A stretch of 57,880 nucleotides of DNA from Eubacteriales bacterium (GCA_030524225.1 JAUNGV010000011.1:1-57880), one strand, 5' to 3'; positions 24,972 to 33,393 are shown, numbered from the stretch's first letter. Notes: a model not told the origin generated them from the letters alone. Made by a program: numbers and translations.

Positions 24972-25012
24972 GGATGCTGTTGGTGATACGGTTCGAATCC
25001 GTTCAAGCATCC
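24972..25012. other. tRNA-like T-arm and acceptor hairpin
   Basis: GGATGCT (24972-24978) pairs with AGCATCC (25006-25012). Between them lies a stem-loop ACGG-TTCGAAT-CCGT resembling a tRNA T arm. There is no D arm or anticodon arm, so it is not a functional tRNA. It overlaps the last codons of the TetR gene. It may be a tRNA relic or chance. Confidence 0.35.
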
Positions 25013-25599
25013 TGAGCGCGCGCGGCGTCCTGCTGAGCCGCTTTTTCAATGACATCGTAAATGTTCTGATACTCTTTGAGAAGCTGATGGGTCTCGTAAG
25101 TCTGTTCCGTCTCCATGATATGCCGGTAGGAGGTCAGCACAAACGCGGAAAACATGTAGGACTGCAGCATGACGTCCCCCGGCGTTTCGTATCGGGCGGC
25201 CAGATGCCGGTAGACTTTCTGCAGCCGTTCGCTGATCTCGCTGAATACGTTGATGTGATCTGTCTGAATACTCCAGATGGCAGAGAGTTCCTTTTTATCC
25301 TGATACAGTGCGGCGTAGAGTTCCCCGATGGGAAACGCGGCGGGGGAGGTGCATGGAGAGTCGGAAAAGCGCCGGGAGAGAAGTTCATCAAAGCGTTTCA
25401 GAAACTCAGAGGCGATCTGTTCCGCCAGATCATATTTGTCGTGGTAATAGGTATAGAAGGTCTTGCGGTTAATGAGTGCCTCATCGAGAATATCCTGAAC
25501 CGTCATGGCGGTAAGGCCCTTGGTGCCCAGCAGGTGAATAAATGCGTTGTGGATAGCCTTTTTCGTTTTAATCACTCTTAAATCTGTTTTCTGTTTCAT
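25003..25599 (-). CDS. TetR/AcrR-family transcriptional regulator
   Basis: A 198-residue regulator. The N-terminal helix-turn-helix is clear (KTKKAIHNAFIHLLGTKGLTAMTVQDILDEALINRKTFYTYYHDKYDLAEQI, residues 11-62) and the rest is the helical ligand-binding and dimerisation domain of the C-terminal TetR_C type. It is divergent from the CrtC/AttH-like gene, with two short inverted repeats in the shared spacer, so it probably controls that gene. The ligand is unknown. The start at 25599 is preceded by GAAGGAGAAGGG. Confidence 0.9.
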   Translation of the reverse strand: MKQKTDLRVIKTKKAIHNAFIHLLGTKGLTAMTVQDILDEALINRKTFYTYYHDKYDLAEQIASEFLKRFDELLSRRFSDSPCTSPAAFPIGELYAALYQDKKELSAIWSIQTDHINVFSEISERLQKVYRHLAARYETPGDVMLQSYMFSAFVLTSYRHIMETEQTYETHQLLKEYQNIYDVIEKAAQQDAARAQDA

Positions 25600-25810
25600 G
25601 TTCCCTTCTCCTTCTTTCTTCTTTCAATATAGTACCACAGGAGCGCGCAGGGTGCGAACAGATGGCGGAATGTCATTCGGGTATATACGGGCGTCCGAAA
25701 CGCTGTCATCTGAAAAGTGATCATCCGAATGCTGCCTGTTCCTGAAAGCTGTCCATGGAAATCACACCGAAATCACCGAAAACACACCGATAATATCAGT
25801 CCGGATATGC

Positions 25811-25862
25811 CAATAAGCTACAAAAAGCAAACAAATTGTTTCTTATTGGAACGTGATAAGAA
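25811..25862. promoter_or_regulatory. Candidate TetR operator region
   Basis: Two overlapping inverted repeats: CAATAAG (25811-25817) with CTTATTG (25842-25848), and TTCTTAT (25840-25846) with ATAAGAA (25856-25862, nine-base spacer). They lie in the spacer between the divergent TetR and CrtC/AttH-like genes. The rest of 25600-25955 shows no gene and no clear sigma-A promoter. Confidence 0.4.
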
Positions 25863-25955
25863 AAATTATCGGTGGTGAAGGTCGAAACTGCGGTGGTATA
25901 GTGGACGAAAATAAAAGGAAAAACGCAGACAGAGAGCACTGGAAAGGAGATTATT

Positions 25956-27038
25956 ATGGCAAAAGCAAGACTGATGAACCGGCCGGAGGACTATAAGATG
26001 CTCGGAGTCAATCCGGACAAAATTGAGCTGTGGGAGGACGGCCGCCGCAGCCAGTCGGATAAGGGAACGTGGGAGTGGTGGTATTTTGACGCTATGCTGG
26101 ACGATGGGACGAGTGTGGTCATCCAGTTTTTTACCAAATCCAGCGGACACACCAATTCAGACAAGGACCATCCCAAGTTTAAAATACGAATCACACGGCC
26201 GGACGGCACGGAATATAAGCAGGGACGGGACTTTTCCGTAGGGGAATCGTCGTGGAGCAAACTGCAGTGCGACGTGCGCTACGGCAATAATTTCTTCACC
26301 GGAGATCTGCAGGAGTACAGCATTTATGTGGAACCGCTGAAAGGAATCGGAGCGGATCTGAAGCTGCACAGTCTCTCCAGACCCTACCGCCCCGGGAGCG
26401 CCTATCTGGAGTTCGGGGAAGCGGGAAGATATTACACATGGTTCTGCACCGTACCGAAAGGAGAGGTGAGTGGAACGCTGACGATACAGGGGCAGGAGAT
26501 TCCTGTTCACGGATACGGGTATCATGATCATCAGTGGGGCAACGTGACCTTTGTGAAGGAGTGGAATCACTGGGTATGGGCGCGGCAGAGTTTTGAAGAT
26601 TACTCCATGCTGGTGTTTGACATGGTCTCGAACCAGAATACGGAATATACGCGTTTTCCGATCGTGTTTATTCAGGACAGCGAAGGAAATCTTGTCTTTG
26701 AGAGCACGGACAATGTACAGTGTGAGATTCTGGAGGAGTATCAGGATGACGTGAGTGAGAAAACATATCCCGGGGCCATTCATTACGTTTTTGAAAATAA
26801 CGGAAAGAAAGCGGACTATACCCTGCGAATGCAGAAGATTATAGAGAACAACGGGAAGAATAATCTGCCTCTGCCGCAAAAGCTTCTGATGAAAACACTG
26901 GGAATTGACGGTTCCTATACCCGGTATGAAGCTGTCGGATCGCTGGTACTGACGGATGGAGCGCAGAAGATCGAGAGAGAGGGAACGCTGATTTATGAAT
27001 TCATGTATCCCGGGAAGAGTTATCAGGGACATATGTGA
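25956..27038 (+). CDS. CrtC/AttH lipocalin-like domain protein
   Basis: A 360-residue protein with the two-domain beta-barrel layout of the CrtC (hydroxyneurosporene synthase)/AttH family. Hallmarks are the early WEWWYFDAMLDDGTSVVIQFF and the central GYHDHQWGN motif followed by WARQSFEDYSMLVFDM. Relatives hydrate or cyclise hydrophobic substrates such as carotenoids or terpenes; no carotenoid genes are near, so the substrate here is unknown. It lacks a signal peptide. An AAAGGAG site precedes the ATG. Being single and divergent from a TetR regulator, it may form a self-contained detoxification or lipid-modifying unit. Confidence 0.8.
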   Translation: MAKARLMNRPEDYKMLGVNPDKIELWEDGRRSQSDKGTWEWWYFDAMLDDGTSVVIQFFTKSSGHTNSDKDHPKFKIRITRPDGTEYKQGRDFSVGESSWSKLQCDVRYGNNFFTGDLQEYSIYVEPLKGIGADLKLHSLSRPYRPGSAYLEFGEAGRYYTWFCTVPKGEVSGTLTIQGQEIPVHGYGYHDHQWGNVTFVKEWNHWVWARQSFEDYSMLVFDMVSNQNTEYTRFPIVFIQDSEGNLVFESTDNVQCEILEEYQDDVSEKTYPGAIHYVFENNGKKADYTLRMQKIIENNGKNNLPLPQKLLMKTLGIDGSYTRYEAVGSLVLTDGAQKIEREGTLIYEFMYPGKSYQGHM

Positions 27039-27106
27039 GCAGCCGGTTCGATGCAGTCCGGGCGTGAGGCGTTCTTTCACTGATCATGGGAGTATGGCGG
27101 AGTAAC

Positions 27107-27688
27107 CTATTTCCGTTTCTGTCTGTCCCGATAGAGCTCCGGAAACGCTGCCTTGCAGCGGCGGATCAGCCTGCGCAGCGGGGCAAAGAGGCAGAGGCAG
27201 AGTACGAAATTGCCGCCGAAATGCAGCAGATCGTAGGGAATGCCGGAGACCCAGGTGGTAAAGAAGAGAGAAGGGCCTCCGATCGGCAGATAGACGAGAG
27301 CGCAGAGCGCACCGAAGCACAGGCCGAAGCTCCCGGAGAGGATCGCCCAGAACAGGGGCGAGTTCTGGCGGCGGAAGAGGCGTGCGAGAATTGCGAGCAC
27401 CGGCCAGCTGTAGAGATACATGATCACCCAGAGTCCCATACCATAGACGCCGCATTCCACGAGGACGAAGACGGGGAGGATGCAGAAAATCAGCGCGGGG
27501 AATTCCAGCGCATAGAGAATGACGAGCAGGGAAACCAGCTCGATATTGGGCAGGAAGGAGAGAGCGAGTTTGGCCGCCTCCATCACCGCGACAAGTATGC
27601 CGCCGAGAACGATGTTTCCGGCGGCATATCTGATGGAAAAATGAGAGTCGGAAGAATTTTTCCGGGAAAACGGAGGACGTCTATTCAT
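27107..27688 (-). CDS. ECF-type transporter S component, putative
   Basis: A 193-residue integral membrane protein with about six helices and the soft, Gly- and aromatic-rich look of energy-coupling-factor S components (AAGNIVLGGILVAVMEAAKLALSFLPNIELVSLL; SGSFGLCFGALCALVYLPIGG). It is the last gene behind metF, the MetH activator, metH and a DUF4430 protein, and DUF4430 proteins commonly accompany such S components. I infer a role in cobalamin or related corrinoid uptake; the energising module is not in the window. The ATG is preceded by the box of repeat copy 4. Confidence 0.68.
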   Translation of the reverse strand: MNRRPPFSRKNSSDSHFSIRYAAGNIVLGGILVAVMEAAKLALSFLPNIELVSLLVILYALEFPALIFCILPVFVLVECGVYGMGLWVIMYLYSWPVLAILARLFRRQNSPLFWAILSGSFGLCFGALCALVYLPIGGPSLFFTTWVSGIPYDLLHFGGNFVLCLCLFAPLRRLIRRCKAAFPELYRDRQKRK

Positions 27689-27691
27689 AGA

Positions 27692-27768
27692 ATCTCCATT
27701 CCGGAGCGCTTTACGCGACGGGGCGACGCAAATTTCAAATTTGCGTCTGCCACACTATCTCCATGTTG
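27692..27768 (-). repeat. Composite RBS-linked repeat, copy 4 (ECF S gene)
   Basis: Minus-oriented. The box at 27692-27710 (sense CGCTCCGGAATGGAGAT) gives the ribosome site. Hairpin 1 is at 27725-27747 (arms GACGCAAAT and ATTTGCGTC). Hairpins 2 and 3 are absent; instead the sense sequence AACATGGAGATAGTGTG (27752-27768) abuts hairpin 1. The same 17 bases precede hairpin 3 at the right end of the window, so this looks like an internal deletion. Confidence 0.75.
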
Positions 27769-27853
27769 GAACGCGCGGTGCGGCGAACAGAGCCCGCGCA
27801 TGGTTCTGCGTCTGCGCTGCCGCATTGCGGGACTGTGTGAGAACTGCGAAATG

Positions 27854-27906
27854 AAGAGACCGCTAAGCGAGAGCCGGTGCAGGCCATCGCCATTTAGCGG
27901 TCTCTT
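27854..27906 (-). terminator. Long hairpin after the DUF4430 gene
   Basis: A perfect 13-bp inverted repeat AAGAGACCGCTAA (27854-27866) and TTAGCGGTCTCTT (27894-27906), just behind the DUF4430 stop on minus. The T tract after it is weak, so it may be an attenuating or processing hairpin. Confidence 0.5.
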
Positions 27907-27910
27907 GCAT

Positions 27911-28327
27911 TTACTGTGCGGGGGTGTAGACGATGTCAAACTCGTCGCCGTCCGCGACCGGCTGTTCGTCCACGCCGTACTGGCAGTATTCGCCGTTGAC
28001 GTAAAAAGCCCAGTAGGCGCTGTCCTCGTTCCAGTCGGCGCGCTCGCCGTTGATGGTGATGACCATGCCGTCCGTCATCTCATATGTCAGTCCGTCGGCC
28101 TCGTCCATGGCCTGCCGCAGATATTCGGCGTCGGTCAAAACGGCATAGTCCGTGGTAGCGCCGTCGGCGGACTCCACGGAGATTGTCAGAGATTTATTGC
28201 CTGCGGAGGTCTGCGGCCCGAACTGGCGGTAGACCAGAAGCAGGGCGACGACGGCAAGTGCGAGTACGAGAAGAGCTGTCATCAGTTTTTTGTTGTTTTT
28301 CTTTTGGTTAGTTGCATTCGTAGCCAT
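27911..28327 (-). CDS. DUF4430 membrane-anchored protein
   Basis: A 138-residue extracytoplasmic protein: basic N terminus, one membrane helix (about 15-33) without a lipobox cysteine, then a DUF4430 domain (LTDAEYLRQAMDEADGL; VITINGERADWNEDSAYWAFYVNGEYCQYGVDEQPVADGDEFDIVYTP). DUF4430 resembles the C-terminal domain of intrinsic factor/transcobalamin and is often paired with ECF S components. Between metH and the putative S component, it is a reasonable surface binder for cobalamin, by inference. It could also bind another small ligand. Confidence 0.82.
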   Translation of the reverse strand: MATNATNQKKNNKKLMTALLVLALAVVALLLVYRQFGPQTSAGNKSLTISVESADGATTDYAVLTDAEYLRQAMDEADGLTYEMTDGMVITINGERADWNEDSAYWAFYVNGEYCQYGVDEQPVADGDEFDIVYTPAQ

Positions 28328-28404
28328 AGGGATTACTTCCTTTCTTTTTGCATCTGTTTATTATTTTTGTAAACAGTTCAGTCTGCGTCATTCGCAGTGC
28401 CGCA

Positions 28405-31071
28405 CTATTTGCAGCCCTGCGCAGCCGCGCTTTCCGCCGCTTCGCGCATGACCTCCTCGGCGTAGCGCACGGTTTCCATCGCATCTCTGGCGTAGTGATC
28501 CGCACCGATCATGTCGGCGTATTTCTGCGTCATGACCGCGCCGCCGACCACGACCTTGCACCACGGCGCGCTTTCCCGCAGCTGGCGGATCGTCTCCTCC
28601 ATGGCGGGAACGGTCGTTGTCATCAGGGCGGAGAGCCCGGCCAGCGGGGCGTGTTCGCGCACGACAGCCTCGACGACGGTCTCCGGCGGCACATCCTTGC
28701 CCAGATCAATCACATCGAAATCATAATTTTCCAGCAGCGCCTTGACGATATTTTTTCCGATGTCGTGAATGTCGCCCTTGACTGTGGCGATGACGACCTT
28801 GCCCTTTTTCTCACCGGCTGTGCCGTGCTCCTCCATGAAGCGGCGCAGGACGGCGAACGCGGCCTTGGCGGCCTCCGCGCTCATCAGGAGCTGGGGCAGA
28901 AAGACGGTCTTCTTCTCAAAGCCCTTGCCGACTTCATCGAGAGCGGGGATCATTTTGGTGTCGATCAGAGCGAGGGGGGCGGTTCCTGCCTCGAGCGCCT
29001 CTCCGGCGAGAGCGGCGGCCTGCTCCTTCAATCCTTTCCGGATCGCGTGAACGAGAGGATCCTCCGCGCCGCCTTCGCCAGCTGAGCCGACTGTGCTGCC
29101 TGCCGCACTGTTCGCGCCGCCCGCTGCGCCGACTGCAGCGTTTGCCCCCGCTGCGCCTGTTCCGGCTCCCGCGCCCGCGTTTCCGCCGCCTGAGAGCAGC
29201 GCGCGGCGCTCCTGCATCTCTGATCCGGTGGCGAACCCGATATAGTCCATACACTGCGGATCGTCGGCGTGGAGGGCGCAGAAGCTGTAATACGCCTCCC
29301 GCATCGGCAGGGAGGCGGGATTCATGATGGCGGCGGAGAGTCCCGCGGTCATCGTCATGAGGAAAAAGGCGGCGTTGACAGAACCTCTCTCCGGCAGTCC
29401 GAAGGAAATGTTGGAGACACCCAGACTCGTCAGACCATGGTATTCCTCGGTGATGCGGCGGACGGTCTCGAGGGTGACCATACCGGCGCGGTCGTCGGTG
29501 GAGACGGTCATCGTCAGTGCGTCGAGAATGATGTCCTTCTGCGGAATCCCGTACTCTGCGGCGGTGTCGTAGATCCGGCGCGCGATGGCAAGACGTCCCT
29601 CTACGGTTTCGGGGATGCCGTCCTCATCCAGCAGCAGCCCGACGACGAGACCGCCATATTTGCGAACGAGAGGGAAGATCTCATGCATGACCTCCTGTTT
29701 GCCGTTGACGGAGTTCACCATCGGTTTGCCGTTGTAATGGCGCAGCGCCGTCTCCATGGCCCGCACGTCTGTTGTGTCGATCTGCAGCGGCAGGTCGCAG
29801 ACGCTCTGGAGCGTGCGGACGACCTCGTCCATGGTCGCTTCTTCGTCGATCTCGGGGAGCCCTACGTTGACGTCGAGGACGTGCGCGCCGTTCTCCTGCT
29901 GGGAGAGTCCCTGGGCGAGAATATATTCCATGTCGCGCTCGCGCAGCGCCTGCTGGAACCGCTTCTTGCCGGTGGGATTGATGCGCTCGCCGATCAGAAT
30001 CGGTTTTGCGCCGAACCGGACGGCGTTCGTATAGGAGGAGATCAGCGTCTCGTTTTTATCCGAGAGAGGAACCGGATCGGTCTGCGCCGTGCTCCCGATC
30101 ATGGCGTGCATATGGGCAGGCGTCGTGCCGCAGCAGCCGCCGAGAATCCGTGCGCCGCAGGCGGCGATCTGCGTCATGGCGTCGGCGAACTCCGCGGGGC
30201 CGACGTCGTAGACGGTGCGTCCGTTCTCCACATGCGGCAGTCCGGCATTCGGATTGACGATCACCGGAACGGAGGCGTGGGCGGTCAGCTCGCGGACGAC
30301 CGGGAGCATCTGGAGAGGCCCGAGAGAGCAGTTGACGCCGAGGGCGTCCACACGGAGACCCTCGAGCAGCGCCACCATAGCGGCGGGGGAAGCCCCTGTC
30401 ATGAGCTTGCCGCTCTCGTCGTAGGCGCAGGTGGCAAAGACGGGAAGATCGCAGTTCTCTTTTGCGGCGAGGACGGCGGCCTTCATCTCGTAGCTGTCGT
30501 TCATCGTCTCGATCAGAATCAGGTCCGCGCCCGCCGCTGCGCCCAGTCGGATCGTCCGGGCGAACAGTTCGACCGCATCCTCAAAGGCGAGATCGCCGAG
30601 AGGCTGCAGGAGCTTGCCCGTCGGGCCGACGTCGAGGGCGACATAGGCCTGCGGTTGCGGAGTCGCGGCGGCTGTCGCATCTTCGCAGACGGATTTTCCG
30701 GCGTTCGAGCCTTCACAGGCAGACGTTCCGTCTGCCGGAGCGCTGCCGACAGCGGAAGCGCTGGAATCGCCGCCGCAAACATCCCGGATCACGCCGCGGG
30801 CGAGATCGATGGCGGCGGTGATAACGGCGGAGAGCTCTTCCTCCTCATATTTCAAGGCATTCGCGCCGAAGGTGTTGGCTTTCAGAATATGGCATCCGGC
30901 TTCTAAATAGGAGCGGTGGATTCCGGCGATGATTTCCGGATGAGAGAGATTCCATCTCTCGGGCAGTTCGCCTGCGGCGAGTCCCTGTTCCTGCAGAAGA
31001 GTTCCCATACCGCCGTCAAAATAGACGTAGCCGGATCTGACCTGTTCCATCAGAGAGGTGTGATTTTTCAT
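28405..31071 (-). CDS. metH: Cobalamin-dependent methionine synthase MetH, no activation domain
   Basis: Methylates homocysteine using 5-methyl-THF and a cobalamin cofactor. The 888-residue chain has the homocysteine domain with zinc-binding Cys (GVNCSLGP and GGCCGTT), the pterin domain (IGERINPTGKKRFQQAL), an Ala/Gly-rich insert of about 45 residues (GAGAGTGAAGANAAVG and following), the cap and the B12 domain with the axial His769 in GDIHDIGKN. The reactivation domain of E. coli MetH is absent; a separate activation protein is encoded just upstream. The glycine-rich insert lies between pterin and cap domains, where flexibility is tolerated. The ribosome site comes from repeat copy 5. Confidence 0.95.
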   Translation of the reverse strand: MKNHTSLMEQVRSGYVYFDGGMGTLLQEQGLAAGELPERWNLSHPEIIAGIHRSYLEAGCHILKANTFGANALKYEEEELSAVITAAIDLARGVIRDVCGGDSSASAVGSAPADGTSACEGSNAGKSVCEDATAAATPQPQAYVALDVGPTGKLLQPLGDLAFEDAVELFARTIRLGAAAGADLILIETMNDSYEMKAAVLAAKENCDLPVFATCAYDESGKLMTGASPAAMVALLEGLRVDALGVNCSLGPLQMLPVVRELTAHASVPVIVNPNAGLPHVENGRTVYDVGPAEFADAMTQIAACGARILGGCCGTTPAHMHAMIGSTAQTDPVPLSDKNETLISSYTNAVRFGAKPILIGERINPTGKKRFQQALRERDMEYILAQGLSQQENGAHVLDVNVGLPEIDEEATMDEVVRTLQSVCDLPLQIDTTDVRAMETALRHYNGKPMVNSVNGKQEVMHEIFPLVRKYGGLVVGLLLDEDGIPETVEGRLAIARRIYDTAAEYGIPQKDIILDALTMTVSTDDRAGMVTLETVRRITEEYHGLTSLGVSNISFGLPERGSVNAAFFLMTMTAGLSAAIMNPASLPMREAYYSFCALHADDPQCMDYIGFATGSEMQERRALLSGGGNAGAGAGTGAAGANAAVGAAGGANSAAGSTVGSAGEGGAEDPLVHAIRKGLKEQAAALAGEALEAGTAPLALIDTKMIPALDEVGKGFEKKTVFLPQLLMSAEAAKAAFAVLRRFMEEHGTAGEKKGKVVIATVKGDIHDIGKNIVKALLENYDFDVIDLGKDVPPETVVEAVVREHAPLAGLSALMTTTVPAMEETIRQLRESAPWCKVVVGGAVMTQKYADMIGADHYARDAMETVRYAEEVMREAAESAAAQGCK

Positions 31072-31080
31072 GGTAGTAGT

Positions 31081-31173
31081 AATCTCCGTTCCGGAGCGTT
31101 TGCGCGGCAGGGCGGGCGGCCCTTCGGGCTGCGTCTGTTATCCGCGGGCTTTGCGGCGCTCCGGCGCAAAGCC
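31081..31173 (-). repeat. Composite RBS-linked repeat, copy 5 (metH), diverged
   Basis: Minus-oriented. The box at 31081-31100 (sense AACGCTCCGGAACGGAGATT) serves metH. Hairpin 2 at 31147-31173 has a very different but fully paired stem, GGCTTTGCG and CGCAAAGCC, with sense loop CCGGAGCGC. A GC-rich hairpin at 31116-31132 (GCGGCCC with GGGCTGC) stands in the hairpin 1 position. Hairpin 3 is absent. Confidence 0.7.
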
Positions 31174-31192
31174 TGTCAAAGTCTGTCAATAA

Positions 31193-31810
31193 TTACTGCG
31201 GAGTTTCGATTCCGATCAGTGCGGTTACGGATTTGCTCGGCACCATCAGCATTCCCTCCGTGAGACTGATGCCGAGGCGTACCGGGCATTCGAGCACACG
31301 GAAAAAGTCGCGCTGGTGGGTCAGGGCAAAATCCCCGTAGCCCGGGGAATAGCGTCTGCGGGTGAGGTGCCCGAGCGCGTCCTCTTCCCTGTTCAGACGA
31401 TCGTTTAAATCATTGCAGTAGCTCTCGATCGCGGCCGCGCCGACGGCCTGCAGCACGGCGGAGCGGGAAGGGGAGAGGAGTTCCGCTCCGCGGATCAGAC
31501 GGTCAGTCTGTGCTCCGATCGTGGCGGCGAAGAGGATGACCTCGCTGCAGCCGGCGATGTGGCGCGCCAGCAGACGGCTGTGAATGTCCATGCAGGGAAG
31601 TGTGACCTGTTCCTCGTCCAGATGCAGGATCGGAAAGCGGGCGTAGCAGGCGCGCGGATCCATGGCGGCGCTGATTTTATCGATTCCCTCCCGGACAAGC
31701 GCTTCGGCTTCCGGGGAGATTTCCATATGATAGCCGCCCAGATAGCGGATGACCTCCGCGTAGGGAATTTCGATTTTATGGCCCTGTGCGGGCCGGTCCA
31801 GAGTTGGCAT
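31193..31810 (-). CDS. MetH activation-domain protein
   Basis: A 205-residue stand-alone version of the methionine synthase activation domain, which binds SAM and supports reductive remethylation of inactive cob(II)alamin. The diagnostic motif RRYSPGYGDFALTHQRDFF is near 150-168, and the C terminus has LGISLTEGMLMVPSKSVTALIG. It is encoded between metF and metH in the same direction, 21 bases behind metF, and supplies the domain that MetH here lacks. Start at the ATG at 31810. Confidence 0.9.
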   Translation of the reverse strand: MPTLDRPAQGHKIEIPYAEVIRYLGGYHMEISPEAEALVREGIDKISAAMDPRACYARFPILHLDEEQVTLPCMDIHSRLLARHIAGCSEVILFAATIGAQTDRLIRGAELLSPSRSAVLQAVGAAAIESYCNDLNDRLNREEDALGHLTRRRYSPGYGDFALTHQRDFFRVLECPVRLGISLTEGMLMVPSKSVTALIGIETPQ

Positions 31811-31831
31811 ATTGTCTCCTGTATCGTTTCC

Positions 31832-32698
31832 TTAGGAAAGAAGGTCCGAGATTCCGTCGTACACGCTCTTGGCGACTTCGAAATTGTTCATCGCGTACAG
31901 ATGAACGCCGTCTGCCCCGCCTTCAATCAGATCGCGGATCTGATTGACCGCATAATCGATTCCGGCATCCCAGAGTCCCTGTTCGTCGTCCTGATAGCGT
32001 GCGATCATCTTCGTGAATTCGGAGGGAAGGCTGGCGCTGGAGAGGGCGATCGTCCGCTCGATCTGCGATTTCTTCACAATAGGCATGACACCCGCCGAGA
32101 CGGGGAGCGAGAGGTCGGCTTTGCGCATGCGGTTCAGGAAACGGTAGAATTTCGCATTGTCGAAGAACAGCTGCGTGATCAGATGATCCGCTCCGGCAGC
32201 CTGTTTGATGCGCAGCGCTTCAATATCAAATGCGGGCGTATCGCTCTCGGGATGTCCCTCCGGATAGCAGGCCCCTGCGAGACCCAGCTCCGGGGAGAGA
32301 AAACGCAGATAGAACATCAGATCGCTGGCGTGGGCAAAATCCGCACTTCTGGGACGAAGCGGGGTGACGTCACCGCGCAGTGCGAGTACATTGTGCACGT
32401 TCTCCTTCGACAACTGAGCGAGGGTTTCCTTTGCGCTGGTCTTGTCAGATCCCATACAGATCAGATGAGCCAGCGGCTCGATGTGCAGTTCGTTTTTCAG
32501 AAAAGAGGCGAGCTCGACCGTGGAGACACCGCCCGCGGAGCCGCCCGCGCCGTATGTCACGCTGATGAAATCGGGGGAAAGCTCTGCCATCGAGGAGAGC
32601 GTCGTCTTTAACTTCTCGAAATTGGCGGTCTGCTTCGGAGGGAAGCACTCAATGGAAAAAACGCAGGATTTCTGTCGGTACAATTCGCTGATCTTCAT
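31832..32698 (-). CDS. metF: Methylenetetrahydrofolate reductase
   Basis: Reduces 5,10-methylene-THF to 5-methyl-THF, the methyl donor for MetH. The 288-residue TIM barrel shows FSIECFPPKQTANFEKL near the N terminus, SVTYGAGGSAGG, the folate/FAD stretch HLICMGSDK and ALRGD, and DHLITQLFFDNAKFYRFL. An upstream in-frame ATG at 32884 would add 62 unrelated residues that read through the promoter. I use the ATG at 32698, with AAGGAG before it. It heads the metF-activator-metH unit. Confidence 0.95.
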   Translation of the reverse strand: MKISELYRQKSCVFSIECFPPKQTANFEKLKTTLSSMAELSPDFISVTYGAGGSAGGVSTVELASFLKNELHIEPLAHLICMGSDKTSAKETLAQLSKENVHNVLALRGDVTPLRPRSADFAHASDLMFYLRFLSPELGLAGACYPEGHPESDTPAFDIEALRIKQAAGADHLITQLFFDNAKFYRFLNRMRKADLSLPVSAGVMPIVKKSQIERTIALSSASLPSEFTKMIARYQDDEQGLWDAGIDYAVNQIRDLIEGGADGVHLYAMNNFEVAKSVYDGISDLLS

Positions 32699-32786
32699 GG
32701 TGAGAAAACTCCTTCTATATAATATGGTAGGGATCATCCTTCTGCTCGATCCGCATGGCGCGCCGTCCTCAGGGCGCTGCGGTACT

Positions 32787-32815
32787 AGTATATAATGTTT
32801 TTCCCGGTTTGACAA
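32787..32815 (-). promoter_or_regulatory. Sigma-A promoter of the metF operon
   Basis: On minus, TTGTCA (32810-32815), 17 bases, TATACT (32787-32792). The leader of about 80 bases includes a GC-rich imperfect hairpin. I looked for S-box or cobalamin riboswitch features here and saw none. The rest of 32816-33002 holds no gene. Confidence 0.7.
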
Positions 32816-33002
32816 AGAAATTTCGTATAGGGATTCGTGAGGAGCAGTGAGATAGTAAGAACCAAATAGATCCTGTGAAGGCAATTCGGGGATAGGCAGG
32901 GGAGAAAAAAAGGAATAAAATATAAATGATGCCTAAAATAGTACCTCGTCTGCAGTTGTGGTCTGTCTATGAGAAGTCGATTTATTTAGGAAGAGGGAAT
33001 TT

Positions 33003-33347
33003 ATGACGGATATAGCAAGAAAGAGTGTCAATCAGTTTTCACGACAAATGCGGCATATATTTGGAACACATTTATCCAAGGTCATTGTGTATGGTTCTTA
33101 TGCGAGAGGGGATTATAAAAACAATTCCGATATCGATATTATGGTACTGGTTGATCTAACAGAAGAAGAAATAAAGAAGATGGAAAATGCCGTATACGAT
33201 TTTGCCTTTGATATTGAAATGAATACAGGCATAGATATTTCACCGGTGATTAAAAGCGAGATGCAGTACAATGATTGGGCAGATGTATTGCCGTATTACA
33301 GGAATGTTCGGGAAGAAGGTATTATTGTAAATGGGGAAGGTGAATAA
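33003..33347 (+). CDS. Solo MNT-domain nucleotidyltransferase
   Basis: A 114-residue minimal nucleotidyltransferase with the intact motif GSYARGDYKNNSDIDIMVL (about 32-50). It is similar in plan to the MNT protein at 20.3 kb (both have YDFxFDIE and SPVIxSxxxYxxWxDV), but no HEPN gene follows: about 120 bases later comes the rpmB leader. It is either an orphan antitoxin or a module that lost its toxin. Low GC suggests separate acquisition. The start has AGGAAGAGGG upstream. Confidence 0.82.
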   Translation: MTDIARKSVNQFSRQMRHIFGTHLSKVIVYGSYARGDYKNNSDIDIMVLVDLTEEEIKKMENAVYDFAFDIEMNTGIDISPVIKSEMQYNDWADVLPYYRNVREEGIIVNGEGE

Positions 33348-33393
33348 AGGTACAGAGAGGTACAGAGGCGGCGGAACTGGCGAAAATTTCTTC

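Noticed and set aside
24972-25012. A tRNA gene
   Set aside because: T arm and acceptor-like stem only; D arm and anticodon arm are missing and three extra bases separate T stem and acceptor.
32699-32786. S-box (SAM) or cobalamin riboswitch before metF
   Set aside because: The leader is only about 80 bases and lacks the conserved helices and boxes of either class.
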